Assembly: GCA_031180805.1 (NCBI GenBank)
Contig: JAPSLL010000010.1
Coordinates: forward strand, 40,705 to 104,704
Length of the DNA: 64,000 bases
Direction of reading: 5' to 3'
Source of the DNA: Bacillus sp. (in: firmicutes)
GTDB taxonomy: Bacteria; Bacillota; Bacilli; Bacillales; Bacillaceae
Shown: one piece after another, positions 1 to 10,176 of the stretch
Position numbering within the stretch: position 1 is the stretch's first letter
Layout of the letters: every line of letters begins with the position of its first letter
The notes under the pieces: model-generated
The model's input: only the letters and a program-made list of their open reading frames with translations
Databases searched by the model: none
What the model was told of the DNA's origin: nothing
Made by a program: the position numbers and the translations under genes

Positions 1-452
1 TTCATTGCTGATTCAATCTCTTCTAATGATAGCCCCTCATTAGAAAGCTTTACTGCATGCATAACAGCAAGCCCATGTCCAAGGGATGCACATTTAGTAT
101 CGATAATTGAAAGCTTACTTTCTGGATATTCTTCGAGCACTTCATTTCGAATCATTACCGCAGTCTGATATGTCCCAGATAATTCAGATGAAAAGGCTAC
201 ATATAGACTAGGGATACCTTTTTTGGCAAGCTCCGTAAATGTTTCCTTTATTAAATGTGGAGAAGCCTGTGAAGTTTTGACGATAACACCATTTCGCATT
301 TCATCATAGATTTTTTTAGGCTCAATTTCTTTTTGATCCTGTAGCTGGTTTCCTTTTATATCGACACTTAATGGGAGAAAGGATACGGAATGCTCTTCAA
401 AAAACTGCAATGGTAAATCACATGCACTGTCTGCAATAATGTGTACATTCAT
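1..452 (-). CDS. yitS: DegV family protein (fatty-acid-binding), truncated by window edge
   Basis: Reverse-strand translation MNVHIIADSACDLPLQFFEEHSVSFLPLSVDIKG...GTYQTAVMIRNEV...IIDTKCASLGHGLAV matches the DegV fold family; ATG at 452; open to the window start. Confidence 0.88.
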   Translation of the reverse strand, partial: MNVHIIADSACDLPLQFFEEHSVSFLPLSVDIKGNQLQDQKEIEPKKIYDEMRNGVIVKTSQASPHLIKETFTELAKKGIPSLYVAFSSELSGTYQTAVMIRNEVLEEYPESKLSIIDTKCASLGHGLAVMHAVKLSNEGLSLEEIESAM

Positions 453-710
453 ATAAACACCTACCTCATTTTATTTGTTTTACTATTTCATTTGATTGCA
501 TAGGCGAATGTTGTTTTAGATCATTATGAACTATTTTTTGTTTACATAAAATACTTGAATGAAAAAAGTCTTTATTAGTAAGGAATAACCATTGAAAAAT
601 GTCTATTTCAGTTTAACACGATCAGGTTAAATTACAATCTTTGTACTCAATTACTTTAAAAAGGGGAACAGATAAAAGTAAGTACTTAGCGATGGAGGTT
701 GTATAACCAA

Positions 711-1553
711 ATGGTTAAATCTGAAGTGAAGAAGGTCATAGTTGTACTTATCGGTGCTTTGTTAAATTCAATTGGATTAAATTTATTTCTCATTCCAGCT
801 AATGTATATGCGAGTGGCTTTACAGGTATTTCTCAGCTTCTTTCAAGTGTGCTTGAGCAGTATACACCCTTCTCGATATCTACTGGAGTATTGCTCCTAT
901 TATTAAATATTCCTGTAGCAATTTTGGGATGGTTGAAGGTTGGAAGATCGTTTACGATTTATAGTTTTTTCAGTGTCGCTGCAACAACCTTTTTCTTAGG
1001 AATTGTTCCACTTGAATCACTTTCAGAGGATATTTTACTTAATGCGGTTTTTGGAGGTGTCATCTCTGCAGTTGGAGTTGGGCTGACATTGAAATATGGT
1101 GCTTCGACTGGAGGATTAGATATTATTGCGATGATTTTATCTCGAATGAACGATAAGCCTGTAGGGACGTATTTTTTTATTCTTAATGGAATCATTATTT
1201 TTACTGCCGGGTTATTATACGGATGGGAAAAAGCATTGTATACATTAGTCACCTTATATGTAACGACAAGGGTAATTGACGCAATCCATACTAGACATGT
1301 AAAGCATACAGCAATGATTGTATCAAATAAAGGGGAAGAATTAAAAAAGGCAATTCACTCTAAGCTTGTAAGGGGAATAACAACGATACCAGCAAAGGGC
1401 GGATTTACAAATGAAACAAAGGATATGTTAATTATTGTCATCACTCGTTATGAATTGTATGATTTAGAGCGAATTATAAAAGATGTCGATCCTCATGCCT
1501 TTACGAATATAATCCAAACTACTGGGATATTCGGGTTCTTTAGAAAAGATTAA
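711..1553 (+). CDS. yitT: YitT family membrane protein
   Basis: Multi-TM N-terminus plus C-terminal DUF2179-like domain (GITTIPAKGGFTNETKDMLIIVITRYEL); ATG at 711 preferred over TTG 699 because GGAGG lies at 694-698. Confidence 0.9.
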   Translation: MVKSEVKKVIVVLIGALLNSIGLNLFLIPANVYASGFTGISQLLSSVLEQYTPFSISTGVLLLLLNIPVAILGWLKVGRSFTIYSFFSVAATTFFLGIVPLESLSEDILLNAVFGGVISAVGVGLTLKYGASTGGLDIIAMILSRMNDKPVGTYFFILNGIIIFTAGLLYGWEKALYTLVTLYVTTRVIDAIHTRHVKHTAMIVSNKGEELKKAIHSKLVRGITTIPAKGGFTNETKDMLIIVITRYELYDLERIIKDVDPHAFTNIIQTTGIFGFFRKD

Positions 1554-1596
1554 GAAGAGTCCTTACACTCTCAGCCGAATATTAGCTGCAAAAATG

Positions 1597-1625
1597 AGGG
1601 AATAGGTATTATCCCTATTCCCTCA
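1597..1625. terminator. bidirectional terminator-like hairpin
   Basis: GAGGGAATAGG..CCTATTCCCTC between convergent genes. Confidence 0.6.
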
Positions 1626-1629
1626 AATA

Positions 1630-1827
1630 TTATTCAATGCTCTCGATTGTTTGCTGAAATTCCCTAAGCTGGGAACGTTCTGCATTTGTACAGTTCATAT
1701 AGGCAGACGATAAAGCATTTTTTGCCTTTTCGATAGCTTCTTGCTTATCACCTTGTATTTCTCCATTTGCAACAGAATTGGCATAGGCGACTAATTGTCT
1801 CGCCTGTTGATATAATGGATTGCTCAT
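1630..1827 (-). CDS. DUF3813-like small protein
   Basis: 65-aa ORF MSNPLYQQARQLVAYANSV...AYMNCTNAERSQLREFQ; start overlaps the end of the adjacent small ORF. Confidence 0.65.
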   Translation of the reverse strand: MSNPLYQQARQLVAYANSVANGEIQGDKQEAIEKAKNALSSAYMNCTNAERSQLREFQQTIESIE

Positions 1828-1828
1828 C

Positions 1829-1984
1829 TTATATCTCTCCTATTTGCGAAGAACCTATTGCTTGATTAGCACGACGTTCTTCTGCTTCAGACAATGTTGT
1901 ATGGTAAGGGAACCTCTCATCGTGTTTAGAAACAGTATCTCTGCTTTGTTGGAAAAAACGTTTCGATTTGTTTCGTTTACCCAT
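1829..1984 (-). CDS. small basic hypothetical protein (51 aa)
   Basis: MGKRNKSKRFFQQSRDTVSKHDERFPYHTTLSEAEERRANQAIGSSQIGEI; complete ORF just upstream of the DUF3813-like gene; preceded by an AGGGGGGCT Shine-Dalgarno. Confidence 0.65.
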   Translation of the reverse strand: MGKRNKSKRFFQQSRDTVSKHDERFPYHTTLSEAEERRANQAIGSSQIGEI

Positions 1985-2106
1985 TGAAAAAGCCCCCCTT
2001 AAATATTGTCAAAATGACGTTAATGAAACGTCCCTATTATTTTGTACGAAAACCTAAAGAGTTATAAATGGCAATATGTATCTGAATGATAATAACGTAG
2101 GAAATT

Positions 2107-2919
2107 TTATAAATTCAAGACAGCTTTTAAGTAATGTGCTACACCATCATCTTCATTCGTACCAGTTTCTTTATTTGCAACTGCTTTTAATTCTTGAATA
2201 GCATTCCCCATTGCCACTCCATGTCCTGCATATTCAAGCATTTCAAAGTCATTATCCTCATCGCCAAATGCAATTATTCGTTCTTGAGGGATTTGATAGT
2301 ATTGAGCTACTTTTTTTAGTCCAACGGCTTTATTAATGCCTGCTCGAATAATTTCAATAACATGCCAAGGAGCAGCCCATTTTCGATGATCAACGACCTC
2401 TGCATGAACGTTTGACAAGTATGCGCGGATTTTTCCTACTTCCTCCTCAGCTGCATGAATCAAAATGCTTGTCACATCTTCATGAAGGTTTTCGCGCAAA
2501 TCACCGATTTTTATCGTTGGATTTCCCATACTAAAAATATCTAATAATCTTTCGTCATGATAATGAAAATAAACTTCATCAATTACCTCAGCCAACATAT
2601 TATGTAATTGATGCTTTTCTGCAACCTCTAGAATGTCTTTAACAACGTGGAGGTCAAGTGTTGTATGGAAGGTTCCCCAATTATTATCTTTTGGATGATG
2701 AACATATGCACCATTAAAATTAACAATTGGTGTCGTTAGCTCTAATTCATCATAATACATGGAGCTTGAACGAAAAGGTCTTCCTGTTGCAATGCAAACA
2801 TGATGTCCAGCTGCTTTTGCCTTTTTTATAATATCTTTTGTAAATGACGAAATTGTTTTATCATCTTTCAGTAAAGTTCCATCTAAATCTAAAGCAATTA
2901 GATAAGGGTTTTTGTCCAT
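2107..2919 (-). CDS. yitU: Cof-type HAD-family hydrolase
   Basis: ALDLDGTLLKDD motif and GDEDNDFEML C-terminal HAD motif; ATG 2919 has AAGGAGAAAT RBS, so the 306-aa ORF start is over-extended. Confidence 0.9.
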   Translation of the reverse strand: MDKNPYLIALDLDGTLLKDDKTISSFTKDIIKKAKAAGHHVCIATGRPFRSSSMYYDELELTTPIVNFNGAYVHHPKDNNWGTFHTTLDLHVVKDILEVAEKHQLHNMLAEVIDEVYFHYHDERLLDIFSMGNPTIKIGDLRENLHEDVTSILIHAAEEEVGKIRAYLSNVHAEVVDHRKWAAPWHVIEIIRAGINKAVGLKKVAQYYQIPQERIIAFGDEDNDFEMLEYAGHGVAMGNAIQELKAVANKETGTNEDDGVAHYLKAVLNL

Positions 2920-3144
2920 AATTTCTCCTTTTATACATAATGAATGTAATTGTACCTTAGTAGCAGAAATCCTAAGTAACAACGAAAGCTCGTGCTCCTC
3001 CTGTTTCCTATATGGATTCCACACCATATTTTAACGCTAAGAAGGAATTTTTTAGCTTTCCTATTATAGTGTATCTTTTTTCCAAGATTGATGTCTACAT
3101 GTTACAATAAATTGGTGGCAAAATAGAATGGAGGCGCGTCATAA

Positions 3145-3915
3145 TTGGTTATCGTTGAAAAGATATATATTGAAAATATTCCTCTATTACATATTGTAAA
3201 ACAATCTCTTAAGGAAGAACAAACACCGTTCGTTATGTTTGTCCATGGTTTTATGAGTGTAAAGGAAAAAAACCTTCATTATGCTTATCATTTAGCAGAA
3301 AAAGGAATAAGAGTTGTTTTACCGGAAGCCTTATATCATGGTGAAAGAAGTAAGAACTTTGATACATTACAAATGAGTATTAGATTTTGGGAAATCGTTC
3401 TGAATGAAATTAAAGAAATAAATACAATTAAACAATATTTTGAAGCTAATGGATTAATCAATCGTGAGCAAATAGGACTTGCCGGAACATCAATGGGTGG
3501 GATAACTACGCTTGGTGCACTAACACAGTATGATTGGATTAAGGCAGCAGTAAGTCTTATGGGAAATCCTTGCTATACAGCTTTTTTAAAAACACAGCTC
3601 GAGCAATTGCAAAAAAATGGAGTTGAAATTCCTCTAAGTGATGATGAACTTGCTGAGCAAATGAACATGCTTGAACGTTATGATTTGAGCATGCAAAAAG
3701 AAAAGCTTAAGAATAGACCTTTACTATTTTGGCATGGTGAAAGGGACCTAGAAGTTCCCTTTGCACAAACATATCAATTTTATAAGGAGATTATTCCTTT
3801 ATATGAACAATCTCCTGAAAAGTTAAGCTTTATTGTTGATCAAAAAGCAGCTCATATTGTTTCACAAGAAGGAGTAAAAGCATTAGTCGAATGGTTTGAG
3901 CGGTATTTACATTAA
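3145..3915 (+). CDS. yitV: alpha/beta hydrolase (esterase-like)
   Basis: FVHGFMSVKEKN, GTSMGG nucleophile elbow, catalytic H near the C-terminus; synteny. Confidence 0.87.
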   Translation: MVIVEKIYIENIPLLHIVKQSLKEEQTPFVMFVHGFMSVKEKNLHYAYHLAEKGIRVVLPEALYHGERSKNFDTLQMSIRFWEIVLNEIKEINTIKQYFEANGLINREQIGLAGTSMGGITTLGALTQYDWIKAAVSLMGNPCYTAFLKTQLEQLQKNGVEIPLSDDELAEQMNMLERYDLSMQKEKLKNRPLLFWHGERDLEVPFAQTYQFYKEIIPLYEQSPEKLSFIVDQKAAHIVSQEGVKALVEWFERYLH

Positions 3916-4052
3916 TTTAGCAGATGAATTGCAAGCTTATTCATTGTATGATTAACGGTCAGGTTCATATGCTATAAACATATTTCTTTCTTCTCTACCT
4001 TTTCTTTACTATACTTACATTAGATGAACTATCGGAAAGGAGTGTTCACACG

Positions 4053-4361
4053 ATGGATGAATTACTAAAAGAAAATTTATACGGGGCTCTTGAGACTGTA
4101 GTCGACCCTGAAATCGGCATTGATATTGTTAATCTTGGGCTAGTATATGATGTGAAAATGGATGATGAAGGCTTAACAGAAGTTACGATGACATTAACAT
4201 CAATGGGATGTCCTTTAGCTGGAACAATCGTTGACCAGGTAAAGACTGCTCTTAGCGATATCCCAGAAGTAAAGGATGTAGAAGTAAACATTGTTTGGAA
4301 TCCACCTTGGACAAAGGATAAAATGTCAAGAATGGCTAAAATTGCATTAGGTATAAGATAA
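4053..4361 (+). CDS. yitW: metal-sulfur cluster assembly factor (MIP18/DUF59 family)
   Basis: DPEIGIDIVNLGLVYDV...MTLTSMGCPLAG motif of DUF59 proteins. Confidence 0.92.
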   Translation: MDELLKENLYGALETVVDPEIGIDIVNLGLVYDVKMDDEGLTEVTMTLTSMGCPLAGTIVDQVKTALSDIPEVKDVEVNIVWNPPWTKDKMSRMAKIALGIR

Positions 4362-4370
4362 AAAAAGGAT

Positions 4371-4421
4371 GCAGCTGCTTCACTTTTATGGAATTTTCCT
4401 AAAGGTGAAGCAGTTTTTTTA
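4371..4421 (+). terminator. Rho-independent terminator after yitW
   Basis: GCTGCTTCACTTTTA...TAAAGGTGAAGCAGTTTTTTT. Confidence 0.75.
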
Positions 4422-4630
4422 TTTTGTTTAAGAACCATTTTTTAGCAGATAAATAATATATTAAGTGCCTAGTTCAAGATTCTTTATTCACAAATAGTTA
4501 AGCGATTACATGTTATTCAATTGTTGCGTTCTAAAAAAAATCCATTTTATACACTTGATTGCATATAAATAAGTTTGAAAAAAGTTTGGGAGCCAAGGAA
4601 TTCCTTAGCATTAAATGATTTTTTAGAAAA

Positions 4631-4675
4631 ATGAATAAAAATATTATTTATACACTTGATTTTATTTTTATACAT
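4631..4675. promoter_or_regulatory. two ARG-box-like operators upstream of argC
   Basis: ATGAATAAAAATATTAT (4631-4647) and, on the reverse strand, ATGTATAAAAATAAAATCA (4657-4675); resembles the ArgR/AhrC box CATGAATAAAAATKCAAK. Confidence 0.65.
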
Positions 4676-4729
4676 ATTTATAATTGAGAAATAATTTAGA
4701 AAACGAAGATAACTTGAGAAGGTGATTTG

Positions 4730-5767
4730 GTGAAAGTAGGAATTATCGGGGCTACTGGATATGGTGGAGTTGAATTATATCGTATATTATTAAACCATCC
4801 ATTTGTAGAAGAGTGTATATTGTATTCATCCTCGGAAATGGATGTCCCATATATTCAATCGTTTCCACATTTAACAGAATTAAGCGACCATACATTAAGG
4901 AAAATTGATGTTGAAGAAATTAAAAACAATATAACGGTACTCTTTCTTGCTACTCCACCTGGTGTTTCTAGGAGCTTATCACCTCAATTTACTGAATCAA
5001 ATGTAAGAATCATAGATTTATCAGGGGATTTAAGGTTAAAAAACCATAATGAATATGAAAAATGGTATAAACGACCATCTGCTGATGGAGAACTATTAGA
5101 AAAGGCTGTTTATGGGCTTTCTGAATTAAATAAACACGCTATCAAAGAAGCACAATTTCTTGCAAATCCAGGGTGTTTTCCGACTGCTACGATTTTAGGC
5201 TTAGCACCTGTTGTGGAAAAAGGGCTAGTGAATGAACAAACGATTATTGTTGATGCTAAAACAGGTGTATCTGGTGCTGGTAGAAATGCATCACATGCGA
5301 CACATTATTCTGAAGTAAATGAAAATGTGAAAATCTATAAAGTTCATGAGCATCAGCATATCCCAGAAATTGAACAAATGCTTCATACTTTAAACGAAAA
5401 GGTCACATATATTTCATTCAATACTCATTTGATTCCAATGACACGTGGAATAATGGCGACAATATATGCGAGTTTAACAGATTCATATACAACCGAACAA
5501 TTACTAGATTTATATAAAGATTATTATCAGCATTCTCCATTCGTACGAATTCGCAAGCAAAACGAATTTCCTGCAACAAAGGAAGTTTATGGCTCTAATT
5601 TTTGCGACATTGGATTGAAAATTGATGAACGAACAGGAAGAGTAACAATAGTATCTGTAATTGATAATTTAATGAAGGGTGCTGCCGGTCAAGCAGTTCA
5701 AAACTTCAATATCATGAACGGTTTTGAAGAAACAACTGGGCTTTATTCAGCACCGATATATCCATAA
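4730..5767 (+). CDS. argC: N-acetyl-gamma-glutamyl-phosphate reductase
   Basis: [33 protein letters not shown] active-site motif; GTG 4730 (or TTG 4727). Confidence 0.97.
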   Translation: MKVGIIGATGYGGVELYRILLNHPFVEECILYSSSEMDVPYIQSFPHLTELSDHTLRKIDVEEIKNNITVLFLATPPGVSRSLSPQFTESNVRIIDLSGDLRLKNHNEYEKWYKRPSADGELLEKAVYGLSELNKHAIKEAQFLANPGCFPTATILGLAPVVEKGLVNEQTIIVDAKTGVSGAGRNASHATHYSEVNENVKIYKVHEHQHIPEIEQMLHTLNEKVTYISFNTHLIPMTRGIMATIYASLTDSYTTEQLLDLYKDYYQHSPFVRIRKQNEFPATKEVYGSNFCDIGLKIDERTGRVTIVSVIDNLMKGAAGQAVQNFNIMNGFEETTGLYSAPIYP

Positions 5768-7023
5768 TGACAACCAGGGAGGAAAAAGCAGTGTTACAAA
5801 CGAAGGAAACCTCTACAATTACAAAAATTGAAAATGGATCAGTTATTACACCAAAGGGATTTTCAGCAGATGGTGTACATGCCGGCTTAAGATATACGAA
5901 AAATGATTTAGGCGTTATTTTTAGTGAAGTACCTGCCAATTGTGCAGCTGTATATACACAAAGTCATTTTCAAGCAGCGCCATTAATCGTAACTAAAGAA
6001 AGTATTGCAAAGGAAGGCATGTTACAGGCGATTGTTGTTAATAGCGCAAATGCGAATGCATGTACAGGTGAACAAGGCTTAAAGGATGCCTACGAAATGC
6101 GTGATCGAAGCGCAAATGTTCTCCAAATAGAAAAACACTATGTAGCAGTTGCTTCAACTGGTGTCATTGGAGAGTTTCTAAAAATGGAAAAAATTCGAAG
6201 TGGAATTGATTTATTAAAGCCTGAAGCGACAGAGGAAGCTGCAATCGACTTCCAGCAAGCAATTTTAACGACAGATTTAGTTATGAAAGCTTCATGTTAT
6301 GAAGTTATGATTGATGGGAAAAAGGTAACGATTGGTGGGGCAGCAAAGGGTTCAGGGATGATTCATCCTAACATGGCGACGATGCTTGCTTTTGTTACAA
6401 CAGACGCAAAAATTGATTCGGAATCGTTACAATCACTATTAAGTGAAACAACAGATAAAACGTATAATCAAATCACGGTTGATGGTGATACCTCTACAAA
6501 TGATATGGTTGTTGTTATGGCTAACGGTTTAGCAGATAATGAACCATTAACGAAAAACCATCCAGAATGGGAAGCTTTTAAGGTGGCATTTCAAGCAGTT
6601 AGTGAGGAATTAGCAAAGCAAATTGCAAAAGATGGTGAAGGTGCAACAAAGCTAATTGAGGTAGAGGTAACAGGAGCGAAAACGAAACAAGAGGCAAATG
6701 TTGTAGCGAAGAAAATTGTTGGCTCTAGTCTTGTTAAAACAGCTGTTTATGGAGCGGATGCTAACTGGGGAAGAATCATTTGTGCAGTTGGCTATAGTGA
6801 AGCTGCTGTTGAACCGGAAAAAATTGATATTTTCTTAGAAGATCTTTGTTTATTTACGAATAATAGTCCACAGCCTTTCTCAGAGGAAGTCGCAGCAGAA
6901 TATTTAAAAAGAGACCAAGTGAAAATCCTAGTGAATTTAGGGGTTGGCGAGGAAACAGGTAAGGCATGGGGCTGTGATTTAACATATGATTACGTGAAAA
7001 TTAACGCAAGCTATCGAACATGA
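5767..7023 (+). CDS. argJ: bifunctional ornithine acetyltransferase / N-acetylglutamate synthase
   Basis: VNSANANACTGEQG, GMIHPNMATMLAFVTTDA autoproteolysis motif. Confidence 0.97.
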   Translation: MTTREEKAVLQTKETSTITKIENGSVITPKGFSADGVHAGLRYTKNDLGVIFSEVPANCAAVYTQSHFQAAPLIVTKESIAKEGMLQAIVVNSANANACTGEQGLKDAYEMRDRSANVLQIEKHYVAVASTGVIGEFLKMEKIRSGIDLLKPEATEEAAIDFQQAILTTDLVMKASCYEVMIDGKKVTIGGAAKGSGMIHPNMATMLAFVTTDAKIDSESLQSLLSETTDKTYNQITVDGDTSTNDMVVVMANGLADNEPLTKNHPEWEAFKVAFQAVSEELAKQIAKDGEGATKLIEVEVTGAKTKQEANVVAKKIVGSSLVKTAVYGADANWGRIICAVGYSEAAVEPEKIDIFLEDLCLFTNNSPQPFSEEVAAEYLKRDQVKILVNLGVGEETGKAWGCDLTYDYVKINASYRT

Positions 7024-7033
7024 GGGGATTAAA

Positions 7034-7816
7034 ATGTCTAAAACAGTTGTATTAAAATGTGGCGGAAGCACAGTACATCAGTTGTCAGAATCATTTTTTC
7101 AAAGTTTACAAGCGTTGATGGAAAATAACTGGAATGTCATGATCGTTCATGGTGGTGGTCCAGATATAACAAACATGTTAAAAGCTTTAAAAATTGAGAC
7201 AGAGTTTTTTAATGGACAGCGAAAAACAACTGAAGAAGTATTGGAAATCGCTGAGATGGTTTTAGCGGGTAAAATTAATAAGCTTCTAACAAACTTACTG
7301 CAACAAAAAGGACTAAATGCGATTGGTCTTTCCGGAAGTGATGGGAGGCTATTACAAGCCGAATATTTAGATAAGGAAAACTTAGGGTTAGTCGGCAAAG
7401 TAACAAATGTCCATACAGAAGCTATTTCATTATTAATGGGAAATGGGTATATACCTGTAGTTGCCCCGCTAGCACGTACTGTGACGAATGAAACCCTTAA
7501 TGTTAATGCCGATTTGGCTGCTGCGGCAATCGCTAATGCTGTTGGTGCAGAAAAATTTCTATTTGTTACAGATGTACCGGGAATTTTAAATGAAAACAAA
7601 CAAGTGATTGCTGAGATTACACCATCTGAAATCAATTCTCTTATTGCTGAGGAAGTAATTACAGGTGGAATGATTCCAAAGGTGCAATCTGCATTAGCAA
7701 CACTTTCGGATAAGTGTCAAGAGGTTATTATTGCGAGTGGGCAACGAGCAATAATCGAAAATGGATGCTTTACAGGAACGAAAATTGTAAAAGGAATGGA
7801 GGTTTCCCAAACATGA
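7034..7816 (+). CDS. argB: acetylglutamate kinase
   Basis: [34 protein letters not shown] motifs. Confidence 0.96.
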   Translation: MSKTVVLKCGGSTVHQLSESFFQSLQALMENNWNVMIVHGGGPDITNMLKALKIETEFFNGQRKTTEEVLEIAEMVLAGKINKLLTNLLQQKGLNAIGLSGSDGRLLQAEYLDKENLGLVGKVTNVHTEAISLLMGNGYIPVVAPLARTVTNETLNVNADLAAAAIANAVGAEKFLFVTDVPGILNENKQVIAEITPSEINSLIAEEVITGGMIPKVQSALATLSDKCQEVIIASGQRAIIENGCFTGTKIVKGMEVSQT

Positions 7817-8973
7817 GTTATTTATTTCCTACTTATGCTAAATGGAACGTCACTGTTAAAGAGGCAAAAGGTTCATGGGTAACAGACGTTAATAATAAAA
7901 AGTATTTAGATTTTGTTTCGGGGATTGCCGTTTGTAATCTTGGGCACGCAAATGAAGATGTTTTAGATGCAGTAAAAGAACAATTATCGAAATATTGGCA
8001 TTTATCAAATATGTTTCATCAGCCTATACAAGAGGAAGTTGCAAAGCTTCTCGTTGAAAATAGTGATGGAGAGGCAGTGTTCTTTTGTAATAGTGGTGCA
8101 GAAGCAAATGAGGCAGCAATTAAACTTGCAAGAAAGCATACTGGTAAAACAAAAATCGTAACATTTCTAAAGTCGTTCCATGGTAGAACCTTTGCTACAA
8201 TGTCAGCTACAGGTCAAGAAAAAATCCATAATGGCTTCGGTCCATTACTAGAAACGTTTACCTATTTACCATACAATCAGCTTGAACCGCTTGATGATTT
8301 ACAGGACGATGTAGCAGCAATTATGCTGGAGGTTGTTCAAGGTGAAGGTGGAGTTATACCGGCACAAAACGATTTCATTGAAAAAATAAAGGAAACATGT
8401 GACCGAATTGGAGCTCTTTTAATTATTGATGAAGTTCAAACTGGAATTGGAAGAACCGGAAAACCATTTGCTTACCAACATTTTAATCTTTCTCCTGATA
8501 TCGTTACATCTGCCAAAGGTCTTGGAAGTGGTTTACCTGTCGGTGCAATGATTGGAAAGAAAGAATTAATTATATCGTTCCAAGCTGGAAGTCATGGCTC
8601 TACGTTTGGAGGAAATCCGATAGCGATGGCATCTGCGAAAGCAACTTTAACAAAAATCTTTAATAAGGAATTTTTAGCTAGTGTTGAAGAAAAAACTAAG
8701 TATTTAATAAATAAATTAAACGAAGAAATTGGTGAACATCCTTTTGTAAATGAAATCCGGGGAAAAGGCTTACTAATTGGAATTGAATGCAATGAACAAA
8801 CTAGCTCATTGATTGATCAATTAAGAGAAAACAACCTTCTAACGATCAGTGCAGGTCCTGAGGTCATTCGTCTTCTGCCACCATTAAATGTTACCAGTGA
8901 AGAGTTAGATTTGGCTGTTGAAATTATTGCAAAAACTTTTGCAGCTGTAAAGCAATCCGTAACTGCTCAATAA
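7813..8973 (+). CDS. argD: acetylornithine aminotransferase
   Basis: ATGA overlap with argB; class-III aminotransferase motifs [24 protein letters not shown]. The ORF-track start at 7714 is over-extended. Confidence 0.96.
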   Translation: MSYLFPTYAKWNVTVKEAKGSWVTDVNNKKYLDFVSGIAVCNLGHANEDVLDAVKEQLSKYWHLSNMFHQPIQEEVAKLLVENSDGEAVFFCNSGAEANEAAIKLARKHTGKTKIVTFLKSFHGRTFATMSATGQEKIHNGFGPLLETFTYLPYNQLEPLDDLQDDVAAIMLEVVQGEGGVIPAQNDFIEKIKETCDRIGALLIIDEVQTGIGRTGKPFAYQHFNLSPDIVTSAKGLGSGLPVGAMIGKKELIISFQAGSHGSTFGGNPIAMASAKATLTKIFNKEFLASVEEKTKYLINKLNEEIGEHPFVNEIRGKGLLIGIECNEQTSSLIDQLRENNLLTISAGPEVIRLLPPLNVTSEELDLAVEIIAKTFAAVKQSVTAQ

Positions 8974-8988
8974 GGTTGAGCATTTTTT
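8964..8988 (+). terminator. terminator overlapping argD stop
   Basis: TGCTCAATAAGGTTGAGCATTTTTT; the argD stop lies in the loop. Confidence 0.7.
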
Positions 8989-8997
8989 AAACAAAAC

Positions 8998-9017
8998 GTT
9001 GAATAAAAATACTCAAC
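8998..9017. promoter_or_regulatory. ARG-box-like operator upstream of carA
   Basis: GTTGAATAAAAATACTCAAC, palindromic match to the ArgR box family. Confidence 0.65.
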
Positions 9018-9105
9018 TTCTAATATTTATCCAATACAATAGTAGTATGGTGTAAATAACCAGTCTACTAGCAAAAGGAACAATAGACAAACGAGGTGTA
9101 AACAG

Positions 9106-10176
9106 ATGAAAGGATATCTCCATCTTGAGGATGGTTCAGTATATGCTGGTGAATTAGAGAACGGGTCACCAGAGGATATAAACGGCGAAATTGTTTTCTT
9201 TACTGGAATGACGGGGTATCAGGAAGTTCTAACTGATCCTTCATATAAAAATCAAATTGTAGTATTTACTTATCCTTTAATTGGTAACTACGGGATTAAT
9301 TTTAGTGATGACGAAAGTAAGAAGCCACAAGTTAAGGCAGTGGTAATGTATGAATGCACAAAAAATTATTCTCATTATGAAGCAAAGCACAGTATTAAGG
9401 ATTACTTGCAAAAATGGAATATACCGATCATCTACCATATAGATACACGTTCAGTTGTTAAAAAAATTCGCCATCAAGGCTCAATGGCAGCAACCATCTC
9501 CATGAGTGCAAAGATGGAAGAGCATCCATGTGCAATTTTTGAGGATGGGGTATTTGAAGTAACATCAACATCAATCGAAACGTATGGTGAAGGAAATACG
9601 CATATTGCGTTAATAGATTTTGGTTACAAAAAATCAATTGTCACGGCATTAGTAGAACGTGGCTGTAAAGTAACAACAGTCCCATTTAAAATGATGGAGA
9701 AAATAAAGGATATGAAGCCGGATGGTGTCCTCTTATCTAATGGACCAGGGGATCCAGAAAAGCTATCAGATTATTTCTCTACAATTAAGCAAATTGTTTC
9801 TTCTTATCCAACATTAGGGATATGTCTAGGACATCAGTTAATTGCCCTATCCTTTGGGGCAAAAACGAAAAAGCTGCTTTTCGGACATCGCGGGGCAAAC
9901 CAGCCTGTGTTTGATGAGAAAACGAAAAGAGTATTTATGACATCGCAAAATCACAGCTATGTTGTTATTGGTGACAGTTTAAAAGAAACGGATTTGACTG
10001 TCCGATTTTATCATATAAATGATGAATCTATAGAAGGGCTTACACATCCTACATTACCAATCGTAACGGCTCAATTTCATCCAGAAGCACATCCAGGTCC
10101 ATCTGATAGTGAATGGATATTTGATGAATTTTTAGATCTAGTTACAGCTGCAAAAGGAGATATACTTTATGTCTAA
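9106..10176 (+). CDS. carA: carbamoyl-phosphate synthase small subunit (arginine-linked)
   Basis: N-terminal CPSase domain and class-I GATase (LGICLGHQLIAL; QFHPEAHPGP). Confidence 0.96.
   Translation: MKGYLHLEDGSVYAGELENGSPEDINGEIVFFTGMTGYQEVLTDPSYKNQIVVFTYPLIGNYGINFSDDESKKPQVKAVVMYECTKNYSHYEAKHSIKDYLQKWNIPIIYHIDTRSVVKKIRHQGSMAATISMSAKMEEHPCAIFEDGVFEVTSTSIETYGEGNTHIALIDFGYKKSIVTALVERGCKVTTVPFKMMEKIKDMKPDGVLLSNGPGDPEKLSDYFSTIKQIVSSYPTLGICLGHQLIALSFGAKTKKLLFGHRGANQPVFDEKTKRVFMTSQNHSYVVIGDSLKETDLTVRFYHINDESIEGLTHPTLPIVTAQFHPEAHPGPSDSEWIFDEFLDLVTAAKGDILYV

Noticed and set aside
7147-7635. 162-aa minus-strand ORF inside argB
   Set aside because: Antisense shadow of a confidently coded gene; low-complexity Ser/Ala-rich translation, no RBS or family.
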